Below are positions 10,649 through 23,217 of a stretch of 64,000 bases of DNA, piece by piece (positions within the stretch are counted from its first letter, which is position 1; each line of letters opens with the position of its first letter). Below the pieces are notes generated by a model. It searched no databases. It was given only the letters and a program-made list of their open reading frames with translations, and was not told the origin of the DNA. The DNA lies in contig QLIY01000777.1 in NCBI GenBank assembly GCA_003260075.1, positions 1 to 64,000 of the forward strand, in the 5' to 3' direction. Origin of the DNA: Phallusia mammillata. Taxonomy: Eukaryota > Chordata > Ascidiacea > Phlebobranchia > Ascidiidae. The position numbers were made by a program, and so were the translations under genes.

Positions 10649-13600
10649 ATGGCTTCTGAGGAAGAACAAGGTCTGAAAGAATGTGAAGCTTATGTACAAG
10701 AACACAAAATACAACAAGTTCTAAAGGATTGTATTGTAAAGGTACATCATTTAGACTTTATAAATGTTTGGGTTTCAAACTGTGCTTAGACTTGGTGACA
10801 GCACCAAAGTTTTGGCTTTTTACACTGCCAAAAATTGACTATGTTTTGCATCTGGTGTACAATGTTATTGTTTATGTGAGAAAAGTTTTCCCAAAGATTC
10901 AGTAAAATAATACCTTATAAAAACCAGTAGTAAATTTATAAAAATTTGAACAAATGTCTTCATGTTTATTGTGGCCTTGCTTGGACTATAAATTTTTGGC
11001 AAACTTTTTCAGTAGGAAAGCTATTTTAATGAAATTAAAGCATTGCTCAGACTAAATATTTTTTAGAGCTTTGCTTGTTGACACAAACTGGAATTGCATT
11101 TTTGACCCTTTTTTTACTTTTTAGACAGTAGTTGTATTCAAATGTATTGATACAGTTAAAAAATCAGGTGAATTTCAAACATTTAAAAGTGATAGTAAAA
11201 CTGTGTAAACATTTGGATAGGCTGTACCTTAAATTCTCTGGTTTTTTTATTTAATTTGCCCATCCCAAGCTTATTAAAATGATATCTTTAAAATATTTTG
11301 AAACCTGGACACCTCATTATCTATTACAAAAAATCACCTATGTTTAACATTACGAATAACACTTCTAATGTATAATAACATAAACAAAAAAAATTAGGAT
11401 GCAAAATCATAATCCTACTAACCTAAAACTGTATGACCCTTTAGTTGCCGATTTTTTTTATTATAACTGTACTAACCAAAGGCTTTAGTTACATGCATAA
11501 TTGTTGGTTTAAATTGACATAATTTTACCTGTTTATTTACCTAATGATCGCAAGTTTGCAACCCTATTTTATGACTTTTTGTTTGGCTGCGTATGAAAAA
11601 TTCTGAGATTTATTTGGGTCTTTTGTTTCTTTCTTTCAGCTGTGTATACACAAGCCAGAGAAACCTATGACTTTTCTAAAGGAGCACTTTGAAGCATTAG
11701 AAAAGGTAATTATGGCTGATTGCCAGTGCATTATCCCTACATGCTTGGTCTGCTTACACTCACAAACCATTAGTTCTTTTTCTTTCCTGTATGTATTATG
11801 CATGTTGTAAATGCTAACTTGTCCTGTCTCTTTGAATCAAGACATTCTAAATGTGTTTGAATTACGGTGACATGTTTCGTGCTAAGTCAAGAAAGCCCAA
11901 GGCTAAGGTAGGTACAGTTTTGGCACAATGCATAAAAATGACTTATGTATTGTTTGTTTAACAAAATGTTTTATCAAAATGCAGCAGTTTTTTGTGTTTT
12001 ATATTAGGGTTTTTATTAAATTAACATGGGGGGGGGGGTATTTATTTGAATGATTGTTTACATTTTTTGTGTGCAGCAGTTTTTTGTGTTTTATATTAGG
12101 GTTTTTATTAAATTAACATAATAGTGTTGAACATGTACGATATGCCTATAAAATCTATGTTTTAGTACCTTAACAATACTAACAGGATTCGTTTGGCAAA
12201 CCCCTTCATTGTGTTTATCTTTAACAACTGTATAGCCTGTCCAATGTAAGCTTTTTGGACTGACAAAAATGTTGCTGTGCTACCCAACTAGGAACAAATT
12301 GTGGACTTTAAAGGGGACATATAGTGCAGTGCCAGCAATGTGAAAGCTGTTTTGTAACCAAAAAAATGAACTGGCTAGCATCTTAATCTTATTTTTGTGG
12401 GTAAAAGTTTTAAACACTTTCTTGGCAATTGGTTATACTAAAATTAATTGTCACACAAAAAAAGCAAAAACTACATTTAACATTATATTATGTCGCATTT
12501 TTCTATAGTTGTTCGAGGTTGACTGAAATATGATATGTTGTGTTGTGTGTTGTGCCAAAATCTGTCTGGTGTACAGTTTGCTGATTGCAATGATTGTTGA
12601 GGTTTTAACGCTTTAAAAATCAATTGAAATTAAATTAATGGGTGGTGGCCAGAAGGATCAATAAAAGACATTACTTAATGCAACAACTTAAGCAAAAGAT
12701 TTTCGGAGAAAATTGCTAACTATAGTATAGCTATTAGACTTACAAGGATTTTTTTCTTTAAACCTATGTATATACACCGACAAAAAAGCTTTAATAGTGT
12801 AATTTAGCCATCTGAAATAAATTCTAGTTTCAGCAAATGTAGTATGTTAGAATGGCAATAAAAATACAATCCAAAAAATGTTTTTGCGTGTGAAAAAATT
12901 AAAACAAATTGATTGCTGTCTAAAGCAAGTGTACTGTATGATGTACTATTTTAACATTCATGTACGAAGCAACCAGTAATTTTGTAAACATAAACCATGC
13001 TTCCAAACAACCATCATAAAAGCTTCTAGTAACTAACATATTATTCGGTCCGTTGGTTTACTACCTGACTATGACATGTGTAGAAATGAAAAAACAAATT
13101 TTGAACATAAATAGCATAAATATTGCATTTGCTGTCCAAGCAAGTTTAAACAACAACCCAGCCAATTTAGCTTACACTGATCCCAATCTCTGTGTAGCAA
13201 GCCGAGGCGTCGAGCACTTCCCAAGCACCTGAGAAGTCTGGTAAAGATGAACAAGAGGAAGAAGAGCCGTCCATGACTCCACCAACCCAGAACTTCCACA
13301 GCAGAAGAAGAGGTGCAGTCAGCGCTGAAGTCTACACTGATGACGATGTTAAGAATTATGTGAAAAAGGTTTGTGATTTCAACAGGCTTTTAAAGTTAAC
13401 AATATTGCTCAAGATTTCAACATTGCAATGTATTTTTAATGTGCCCAAAATACAGTTAAAATAAAAGTAGTCCAGTAGTTTGCTCAAACCTTAACTTGTA
13501 GTTGCTCATCTAACACACAAGGAACTGTACGATTCACTGAAGGTCGCTTAATGATATGTAGTTGCAAGGTATAAGTGCTAGTGGGACTACATGCTTGACC

Positions 13601-16600
13601 ACTCATCTATAAAGAAACACATTGTTGCTTAGTACAGTTAAGCACTGGGATAAATAATGACACTTTTTTTTCCAGGAACTGGTTTGTCCTTGTGTTAATG
13701 CTGGAGTCTAGTAATGCATAACTTTACCCATTGTCATTCAAAATGTCCATTCTCACTTACTATCATCAAATCAGGTTTGCCCAACTGGTATATGCAGATA
13801 AATTCCATTGATTGTTAAGTTTATTTGATGGCAGCAACAGACAGACATGGATATAAATTTACAATCAACTTGGCTACAGTCAAAAAGAGCTTTTGGGTAC
13901 TATGCAACCACTTAATAAAAACCACAATGGACTTCAACTAGTCATTACTAGACAAATCCAACAATGCATTTACCCAGGTCATTACAAAAGACTACAAGAC
14001 AATGGCAGCGCTCTCCAAGGCCATAGAAAGAAATGTGCTATTTTCTCATCTGGACGAGAATGAACGTTCAGACATTTTTGATGCTATGTTTCCTGTGATG
14101 AACATAGCAGGAGAATGCATCATTAAGCAGGGTGACGACGGAGATAACTTTTACATCATTGACCAAGGGGAAGTGGATGTGAGTATAACTGCGCTCTTGT
14201 GCAGTTCTAGCGATGGTGGGAAGTGCCACATTTTGCTCACTGTCAAACTAGAGATGCACCGATAATGGTTTAAAAGTCATAAAAAGTTGTAGTTTGGACA
14301 ATTGTGTGGAGTCAAAAAAATCTTTGTAAAAATGGCAGATTTCGCAAACCAAATATTAGATACCTCACTAGTTTAAACTCATAATCACCACAAAAACATG
14401 CACTTGTGACACCCTTAAAGAAATATCAAGGACTCAAAAACTCTTTTACCTGCGGAGTATGTATTTCCATTTACACTTTTTAGGTCACTAACCAAGTCAG
14501 ATAACAATGTATCACACTTAAACATTTATAAAAACGTTCTTTCACTCAGTTTTGTGGAAGTATTATAAGGAAATGAACATTTAAAATAGTTTTTAACACA
14601 GAGTTGTCTTTAAATTGTTGCAATTCGTCATCAAAAGGCAGAGTGAAATGTTAGATTTTAGAGTGAAAGTTCAGATATCAAATATGCATGATTTTAAGGT
14701 TTGCATGTAGTGTTTGGGCAAAAATTGCCATTGGTGTTACTTACACATGATAACATGCTTTTAGATCTATGTCAACAATAATTACATCAGCACACTGGGT
14801 GAAGGAGCAAGTTTCGGGGAATTAGCACTTATCTATGGAACACCAAGAGCTGCCGATGTACGAGCCAAAACCGATCTTAAATTGTGGGCTATCGACCGTG
14901 ACAGCTATCGTCGTATTCTAATGGGCAGCACACTGAAAAAACGAAAGATGTATGATGACTTTCTCAGTAAAGTGTCTATTTTGGGTAAGAGTAAAATGTT
15001 GTGTTAGTTCAACGCAATAGCCTTTGTGGGCTTGAACTGGTTGTTTTTGGCTTAGTAATTGTAACTCCAGATTCGTTGGTTGGTATCTGTTTGTTGGCAT
15101 AATGTTAAAAAAATTTGATTTACTGTCAAAAGAGATCAGTTTGTTCACTGAAAAAGTAGACAATAATTTGGTGTTAATTTAAATGTTAAATTTATTGTAA
15201 AGCTGCTTTTCCTTTTTCACATTTCTGCAAGAGTTATAAAACTTTTGTTTATATATTTCATAGAAAAAATATTCAGAAAATTTAAAAAATATGTAGTAGG
15301 AATTTGGCCTAAGTATAAACTTTGCTCTAATTTCTGATCATATTCTTTTGAAAATATTATTGATCATGAATTTTGTTTTGTTTGTGTTACCAATAGCCTT
15401 GGAAAATTTTCTAAAAATGGTTTTGATAATACAGAGAACTTGGACAAATGGGAAAGGCTTACAGTTGCTGATGCTCTGGAACCAGTTCTGTTTGAATCAG
15501 GACAAGAGGTTGTTGTGCAAGGACAAGCTGGAAGTGATTTCTTCATTATTGTAGAGGTAGGTGCTTTAAACCTATAATATATACACACCCATTTGTATAA
15601 TTTGGCACTTTGATTGTGGCCTAAGTTTTACAACAGATAAAAATCGTGCCCTTCATAAAGGGGATTTGCATTCATGGTGTATTTAGTAAATCCTGGATTA
15701 GTCATGCATGGAATTTGGCTCATTAGGTATGCAACATTCATTTCGTTGTACTTCCTGTTATTCTGTTTAGTCAGGACGGGGGGGGGGTTGCCCTTCATCA
15801 AGGGGATTTGCATTCATGGTGTATTTAGTAAATCCTGGATTAGCCATGCATGGAATTTGGCTCATTAGGTGTGCAACATTCATTTCGTTGTACTTCCTGT
15901 TATTCTGTTTAGTCAGGACTCCTTTTAGATTCATACACAGAACTAAACAGACTCATGTTATATTTTTATGACCAAAACAATGCAATGTATTTCTATTTAG
16001 ACCTGTGCAAGGCTATTTCAATCCATATTTTGTAGAAATAACCTGTTTTAGAATTTAATATATGCATTTATTTTAGGGATCTGCTGCTGTTTTGCAAAAG
16101 AGGCCTGACAATGAAGATTATACACAAGTTGGTACCCTTGGGCCATCAGACTACTTTGGTAAGATTAGAAGTATACTGCAATAAGTTCGGCATTTATACT
16201 TTGGTGTCTGCCGCGACATTAAGCTTATGAGGACGTCCTTGAACGTGCTTGAATCGATCAGTTTAAGTTTAGGTTTTATGGGCAGAAAAGCACCCAGCAT
16301 CACTAGTGTTCAGTATCAAGTACTGATTGAGCTAATGTGTATGTATTCATATCGTAAAGACACTTATTGAACGGTATAGCAATGTAAAAGTTCAAATGGC
16401 GAATAAATGGAAATATCCAATTGTGCACAATTTCAAAAGGAAAAACTGTTATATTTCTTTGCCGACTTTATATAAATCATTGAATCTTCTTTTATTGTTG
16501 TAAATAATAAAGTCTATGTGTGAGAATTACATACACATATTAATAAACACTGAAACGGATTATTTACAACCATGCATGATTGGGGACCCATGAGTTTCTG

Positions 16601-16943
16601 CGTGCAGAAAGAAACCAAGGTTATAAAAAATCGTGCAAATATGGGACCCAATTTATTAATAAGGATATGAAAAGTAATAACGTTTCAAAATGGGTTATGG
16701 CCAAATGTGCTAAGCCACCCTTTCAGTTTCATTTTGTAATGACCTTTTCAAAAACTTTCTTCTTTTTCAGGTGAAATCGCCTTGTTGTTAGACCGCCCTC
16801 GTGCGGCTACAGTGGTCGCCAGGTCGGTTTTGAAATGCGTGAAGCTGGATCGTCCCAGGTTTGAACGTGTTTTGGGCGAATGCTCAGAGATTCTCAAGCG
16901 TAACATCGCCCAATACAACAGCTATGTGTCGCTCTCGGTCTAA
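10649..16943 (+). CDS. PRKAR1A: cAMP-dependent protein kinase type I regulatory subunit
   Basis: Binds and inhibits the PKA catalytic subunit and releases it on cAMP binding. Eight coding exons with consistent phases: 10649-10741, 11640-11705, 13198-13368, 13978-14178, 14765-14984, 15435-15556, 16077-16158, 16771-16943. The product is 375 aa (vertebrate RI-alpha is about 381). An N-terminal docking/dimerisation helix ([19 protein letters not shown]) is followed by an acidic linker. The pseudosubstrate site RRRGAVS has Val then Ser, diagnostic of type I rather than type II. Two cyclic-nucleotide domains carry the phosphate-binding cassettes [16 protein letters not shown] and [16 protein letters not shown], each with the essential Glu and Arg. 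The end is NSYVSLSV. An acceptor (GACACAG) lies about 50 bases before the ATG, so an upstream noncoding or trans-spliced leader exon is likely. Introns contain two G-spacer duplications (12028, 15778) that look artefactual. RI-alpha versus RI-beta cannot be assigned outside vertebrates. Confidence 0.97.
11851..11907 (+). CDS. Possible alternative first exon of PRKAR1
   Basis: An in-frame TAA is followed by ATG and an open frame of 19 codons ([19 protein letters not shown]) ending at a GTAGGT donor in phase 0. That is exactly the phase needed to join the exon at 13198. The product would start with a short basic peptide instead of the dimerisation/docking helix. The conventional transcript splices over it. 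No expression evidence exists in the sequence, and a chance ORF of 19 codons is not rare. Confidence 0.25.
11981..12119. repeat. Direct duplication around a G spacer (12028-12038)
   Basis: A 47-bp copy (11981-12027) ends at the G tract, and the same 47 bp recurs at 12073-12119 after about 34 bp. Located in PRKAR1 intron 2. Probably an unmerged allelic overlap. Confidence 0.8.
15647..15919. repeat. Direct duplication around a 10-G spacer (15778-15787)
   Basis: Copies 15647-15777 and 15789-15919 are aligned over about 130 bp with three substitutions (AAAGG/CAAGG, AGTCAT/AGCCAT, GGTATG/GGTGTG), the pattern expected for two alleles. The second copy continues into unique DNA. In PRKAR1 intron 6. 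Confidence 0.9.
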
Positions 16944-17553
16944 TATGTAGGTCGAGCGGGTGTAAAGATGTGCTACCAACCCATCAGGGGTCTTTTTCTT
17001 CATTTTGTGCTAGTGTATCTGCGTTAAAACCGGACAGACAGTTTTGTGCGAATTTTCTCTTTTTTACGTGTTCTCTAACAGCCACAGCTCGGGTTAACAT
17101 CCTAAAAACACGGTGTTGGATTTTTGAACTGGATTATTTAATGAAAATCAAATGTTACATATTACTATGAAACTGCTTGTATGCCCCAATGGTATCTACA
17201 GTTAAACTAGCGTATATACTTATTCCTTGAACGCCGTTATATTAACTTAAAACGCTATTTTGTTGTGTTTTGGTTGGTTTATGACGACGAACAAAACGAC
17301 GCATGTAAATATGCCTCACAACAAAGTGTGTGTAAAATTTCAAAAAAAAGTATTTCGCTTTTTTAGGGGTTTTAACTCCGAGATACAGGTTTAACACATT
17401 TATAATGTTTTTCTTGAACACATTTTACTCGTCAAGCTTGTATTTGGCTTGCAAGACCAACTGCGTTGTAGATTAATAACTGGGCTTCGTGCATATTTTG
17501 GATTTCAAAATCATAATGATGCTGATATTGCGGGGGGAATCCCCTTACAGTGC

Positions 17554-17718
17554 ACACGTGTTGTATTATTCACAAAAAATTTTCAAGTTTTTGAAACGAT
17601 ACAAGTTTATCTGGGACTGACAAATTTTAGGGGGGGGGGGCACACGTGTTGTATTATTCACAAAAAATGTTCAAGTTTTTGAAACGATACAAGTTTATCT
17701 GGGACTGACAAATTTTAA
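17554..17718. repeat. Direct duplication around a G spacer (17630-17640)
   Basis: Copies 17554-17629 and 17641-17718 differ by a single visible substitution (AAATTTTC/AAATGTTC). They lie in the presumed PRKAR1 3' UTR or just downstream. Confidence 0.85.
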
Positions 17719-18189
17719 CCGATTCTTGAATTAGGTTATGGGCTGTTATTTCTTCACCCTGCTATAGGTGGTATGTGTTTATTTCTGTGTGTTGATTTTG
17801 ACCGTGTGCAACAATTTGACTAGGTTCATTTGAAAGAGATACAAACAAGAGTATTGCACTTTTTTACTTGATCCCATTGCTACCTTTTTTCATCAGTTTT
17901 CATCTAAGTAACACAATGTAATTAGAAAAAAACATCCTTTTAATGAAAATTCAAAATTCCACGCCGAACTGTATTTTCACACTGATCAACTATATTAATT
18001 CAAAAATCGTGTGGCTTTTGAGCTGATATTAACTTCAATTAAGTTTCGCGCTTTCCTACCGTTGATTTTGAGTCGTTTTTCTCGATCATGTCAATGATGT
18101 CTGTTTGCATGTGATTTTATTAACTCGTTCTTGCTGTGGGACGCGCCCTCTCTCTTCCGCGTAATCTTATTTAGTGTTGTTTCGTGTTT

Positions 18190-18195
18190 AATAAA
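18190..18195 (+). terminator. Candidate distal polyadenylation signal of PRKAR1
   Basis: AATAAA 1.2 kb after the PRKAR1 stop, followed within 30 bases by a GT/T-rich stretch. If used, it gives a long 3' UTR, part of whose length is the spacer-bounded duplication at 17554-17718. Assignment is inferred from position. Confidence 0.4.
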
Positions 18196-18199
18196 GAGA

Positions 18200-21100
18200 T
18201 ACTGAGCTCACTGCTGCTTGTAATCCATTTTATTGTAGAATGCATAAGTTTCAAGGCTGTCATCGCGCTACTGGTCCACGTAGTAGAATATGTTTGAACG
18301 TGTATTCAGTTTCAAGAAAAACAAAAAACGCCTGAGGCATAATTTCCGGAACCGAAGGTTGTGCGGTAAAGAGTAAAATCGTAACAAAAAAAGATCTGTA
18401 CACACACTTAATTTCAGGAACTTGAATAATAAAAGACAAGGAGAACGAATTATGTTGAATGAAGAGAGCGCGGTTAATGTCAAATCCTTTACTCAACAAA
18501 AGAAAGTTGTCAAAGACCAAGGTTGTGCTTTTTGATGTTTGTCTCTTTGTTAAAGACAAAAAATCAATTTGGGCAAAAAGTCGATTGCAGAATTTTTGCA
18601 TTTAAAGCATAATTATAAACGTTTGCAAAGACGGCTCATAAACTTTACTTGGAATTGACTGCTACTGCAAATACAAATAATCGAACTTGCGAGTGTATAT
18701 TGTAGAACTATGTAAAACCTTGAGACTAAATTGACTCGTACTTTTGCAACGGTGCTTAACGCCCTTCATAAGAAGTGCGACTTGGTGTGTAAAAACGCGA
18801 GATGGAGTTAAAGAGTAAATAGCGGCATGTGCGTTTTGCTGTAAGTAAACAAACATGTGGGGGGAAAAAACGCTTCATCAACGTGTGGTCAATGTTTTTC
18901 TGTTAGTTCAGGAACTTCTGTTGGCACGCGTTTCGAATTTAATAGCATTCTTTCAGCGGATTTTCGTCGTTGTTCACTTAAATTGAAAGAAGTGTAGTAA
19001 TGTTGATTTCGTAGATTGCATTGCGTTTTATTTTCAGTTTTCACTGCAAATTGGAAGGTTATGTTGGTTATCGATTAACGCTTGTTGGACAGCAATTTTA
19101 TTAATTACGTCTTGATCAATAAGCGGCATTTGCATTCTAGATTTCTAGGTTATTTGTGCTTAAACTAATGCAACTTTGAGTACGGTAACTTTGTTGCTTG
19201 TTAATAACAATTGGGTGCAAAAACGGTCCATTTAAGGTAGTTTTACTGTCGTAAAATCAGGCAGTTAATTGCAAATCTATTAGCTAGTAGCTACATAACA
19301 AAAATAAACAATCATTTAGGTGCTTAATGAGGTATTAAGATTTTGGGATATGATTAGTTCTGTTGTGTTGTAAGATGGTTTGACAGTAGGTTGTCATGTA
19401 AACGTTTTTGTGAAGTTTGATAACCCCGTCAACATGCAATTGGTAATGTTTATACTTCTGATAAGATAAGCTTCTCAAACAACAAAAACATGTAATGTTG
19501 TCTTCATTATTAAAAAACTAGCTTGCCTAAAGTTTGTTGACCTTGATAAAATGTCAAGCCTTATCAGTGGGTTGACATCTATTTATCGCAAATGTAACTA
19601 AACAAACAGTGAAAACTGCACTTTCTCTTGAAACCAGACCAACAAACAGTTTTCAGTACTGGTTGTGTATTGGGCAGTATAATAATAAGTTTAAGTGCAC
19701 TGATATAAAATATGTGAAGGGTTGAAACTATTTTGTTTTAATGTTGCAAGACTGTGGTTATAATGTCTAAACATGAACACAGTGCATGAATCATAGTGTA
19801 ATATAAGACAACATGTGTAAATATCTTCTATTATATCATAATCGTTGTCCAGAAAAATGGATTAAGGTATTGATTAATCTGTTCGTCAGGAGAGAACATG
19901 TTATTTTATACTGATTAATGTTTTTTTATTACTTTATGTAGGTGGGTGTTAATTTATTTAAATGTTCCATTATGTGAATATAAATAAACATGCCAATACT
20001 AAATTTATTCCTTTTATTTGGCTATTTTAATTTATATGACTAATCAAACTATAATAGTTATTGTTTTAGTGTTGTTAAAAGAAGCATTTATTACACAAAG
20101 GAAAAAAAATAATTGAATGTAATCAATTATTTAAGTCAGACTAAAATAGGACAGCTGTTGTTCCCATAGAGAATGTAAAAATAATTGCCATGCTTGCTTA
20201 TTGGTTTTAAATATTAATAAGCAACTGTACAATTTATAAAAATAATTATATTGCAGTTTCATTCTAAATATCACCAGGCAGTGTTGGGCCATGTGCAATG
20301 TAAATTCTTAGTGAACATGAAATATTAATATGCAATTAAACTGCCTATTTTTGGCAGAAAAATGTCAAAGCGTATGATAATAAAACAAAAGAATATTGGT
20401 CTTTGATGTAATTAAAGTGCCTATTTTTTGCAGAAAAATATCCTATTTTTGGCAGAAAAATGTCAAAGTTTATGGCAATAAAAACACAACAGAATATTGG
20501 TTTCTATTTACAGAAAAATATTGAAAAATTTAAATCATTTAGATGAATGTTAACATATGTTTAAACCTGTAAATAAGCTGATTGTTTTGTGCTGTATCAA
20601 ATTGTGAAAAGTAGGTATAATAAAAGCTTGAATTTGTAATCATCAACTTTGGGAAAGACTATTCAAAAAATAAAAGTTTTTTGCTGTTTATGTAATTAAA
20701 CTCCAGACTAGACTTTAAAGTTATGAATTATTTAGCTTGACTGGAATGTTTTTTCTTCTACAATGCAACACCAGTGCACAAAATTTGAATCAATATTTTA
20801 TACATTTAAATAAAGCTGAAAAATAAATAACATGCAGTTTAAAAAAATATGCTATAAAATAGTTTGTGCCTGAAGCAGCTCTGTGCTTTTAAATTTAACT
20901 TCTAATATTTATAACAGATATTTTTACAGCTTTATAGTCATATAAAATGCTTTATTTTGTATTTTAATAATTTGATCAACATAAGGTATGCATGATTATA
21001 AGATACAAACAACAAGCTAAAAGAAAAAGTACTTTTTGTGCAATACTGATGAGTTAAAATCATTTTGGTGCTTTTGAAGAATGGTGTCTTAATGCAGAAC

Positions 21101-23190
21101 ACAAACAGTTGTGGTTTATTTAACACTGGTTTTGAATGTTTTGTGTGCAAACAGTTATTAAGGTCGTTTACATTTGTTTAAATTGCCTTGGGCAGCGTGG
21201 GATGCATGAAGAACGACTGTGTTGAGTTTTTTTGGAAAAACAACTAGATTACAATAGTCTGCCATAATAAAAGAGAAAGTAGTTGTGGCGAAACTCAAAG
21301 CAATTAAATAGGAATTGATTGGGCTGTAATTTTTATGTAACATGTGATTTTTTTCTTGTTACCCCATCAATCTGAATTGAATAACGGCAATAATAATCAG
21401 ACATAAGCATATGTTTTACTCTTGCCAGATAACAGATGGCTATTATGTGCTTGTTTTTCGGTGGCATGTTTTTTCTAAGCTACACCAGGAAGTGGCACTG
21501 CTAATTATATTGTATCTCATCAATACAACGACAAGTTTTTTCCAGTAAACACTGCTCAAATTTCCTGGGGTCGCTTTACTGATTCTGCCCCAATTTCCTG
21601 TGATTCAAGTGTTTTACTGCAGTATGCTGATGAGATGAATGGCACCATGTTGGCAAGTGAAACAACATTTTGCATGGCAGAGAGTGATGGGTCATGTTGA
21701 TTGCTAAAACTATGGAAAGTGTTTAGAAAGGTTTGCAATATGTCGATGGGTTTATACATATATATATTTAGTAACCAATTTGGTTATTTAGTTTTTTTAT
21801 TTATTTTTGTTACAAGATGTGTTTTCTGTAGAAACAAACGAAAGGCCAAGATAGTTGTGTGACATGGTAGTTGTTTTATTGTAATTAAAAAAATATAATA
21901 AAATTTAGAAGTAAAAAAAAACTTACACTGTTGTTTTGTGTTGATTTTTTTTTAAAAACAATATTTTTTATTTAAATAATATTAAGAAATATTTTTAGAT
22001 TCCTTTAATAAACGTTTTATATAGATGAGTGTAGGTAAAATGTCTACTTGTATAGAACATACTTAAATTCATTTTAATGGATAGGAGTAAAACTTGTTTT
22101 TACAGCACAGTCACTTCAAAACTTGATGGAGCATAAATGTTCCTCCTGTAAAAAACACAAGTGATTTTTTCCCTGCCCATAATATAACACATTTTTTCTG
22201 TTGTGTTTATAAGAGGCCTCGCATATTTACTTAATGGGCTGCTGCGCTGTATCAGAATTTACTCTTGTGTATCTTAATGGCCAGGTTGGAGTTTTTTGCC
22301 CTTCACAATGCTTTCTTTGTACTGTTGTTTAGCAGCCGCAGTGGCTGCACTCTGCTTTTTTTGTAAAACTGATGTTTATTTTGCACGGCTTCCCCAGCAC
22401 TCCCATGTTATTTTTGGAAATTGGCCGATTTAAAAAAGCAAAGACTGCACTATAATTTCGTCATATCTACCTGGGCCACCCTGTTGTGATTGGGGCATTT
22501 TTCAAACAAGTCTATTTTCAAAAGAAAAGTTTGTTTGAATTGTCATGGGAATTTGAACGTTAATCAAACTTTCCATGTTTCAGTTTAATATTCAGTTTGT
22601 GAAGACTTTGCAATGTGAAGACTTTGTATGCTGTAACCACCATACATATAAATAGCTTGACAGTGGTGTGTTAGCTGATGTAAGAGCAGCTATAAATGAC
22701 TCACTGGTTTTCAAAACCATGGACTATATTTGGAAACCAGTTGAAAACAAATTGCTATCCAAAGTATATGAATAGATTCTCTTGTTCAGTAATTTGAACT
22801 TTTAACCAGTCAAAAATATAGTAACATAGCAAAGTTATTGCAAAAATGTTTTATTTTTAACGCAGATTTTTTATTTCTTTATATTTTTAAAATGACTGAG
22901 TATATTTTGTTAATGAAACTGTATATATGTAATAATGCAGTAGTGATTAAACATGAACATAGTACATGATGATTAACTTATTCACAGCAGGGGCCTTGTT
23001 TTTGACCTCTGATATCACAATATGATTGGTTGACAATTAAACTAAATGAACAGGAAATACACCCCAATTAAACCTGACTAATTGCATGCGTTTAACAAAG
23101 CGCCTATTATGTTGTATGCTATAGAACAACATCATATTATCAATTGTAGGTTTTGCAGTCATATTTTATTCTAAAGAATATTCTTTTATT
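18200..23190. other. Intergenic DNA upstream of the zinc-finger gene
   Basis: About 5 kb of AT-rich DNA without supported coding exons. Short minus-strand frames at 18260-18601 and 20938-21150 lack splice context and any domain. It probably holds noncoding first exon(s) and regulatory DNA of the zinc-finger gene, whose coding exon starts after an acceptor at 23194. A small repeat cluster is at 20345-20520. Confidence 0.45.
20345..20520. repeat. Short direct repeats (CCTATTTTTGGCAGAAAAAT motif)
   Basis: Three nearby copies of CCTATTTTTGGCAGAAAAAT or close variants occur at about 20342, 20421 and 20442. Two are followed by TGTCAAAG and an AATATTGGT block, so a longer unit of about 100 bp was duplicated and then diverged. 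Confidence 0.6.
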
Positions 23191-23217
23191 GTTTAGGTGC
23201 AATAGCCATTAAGTTTA

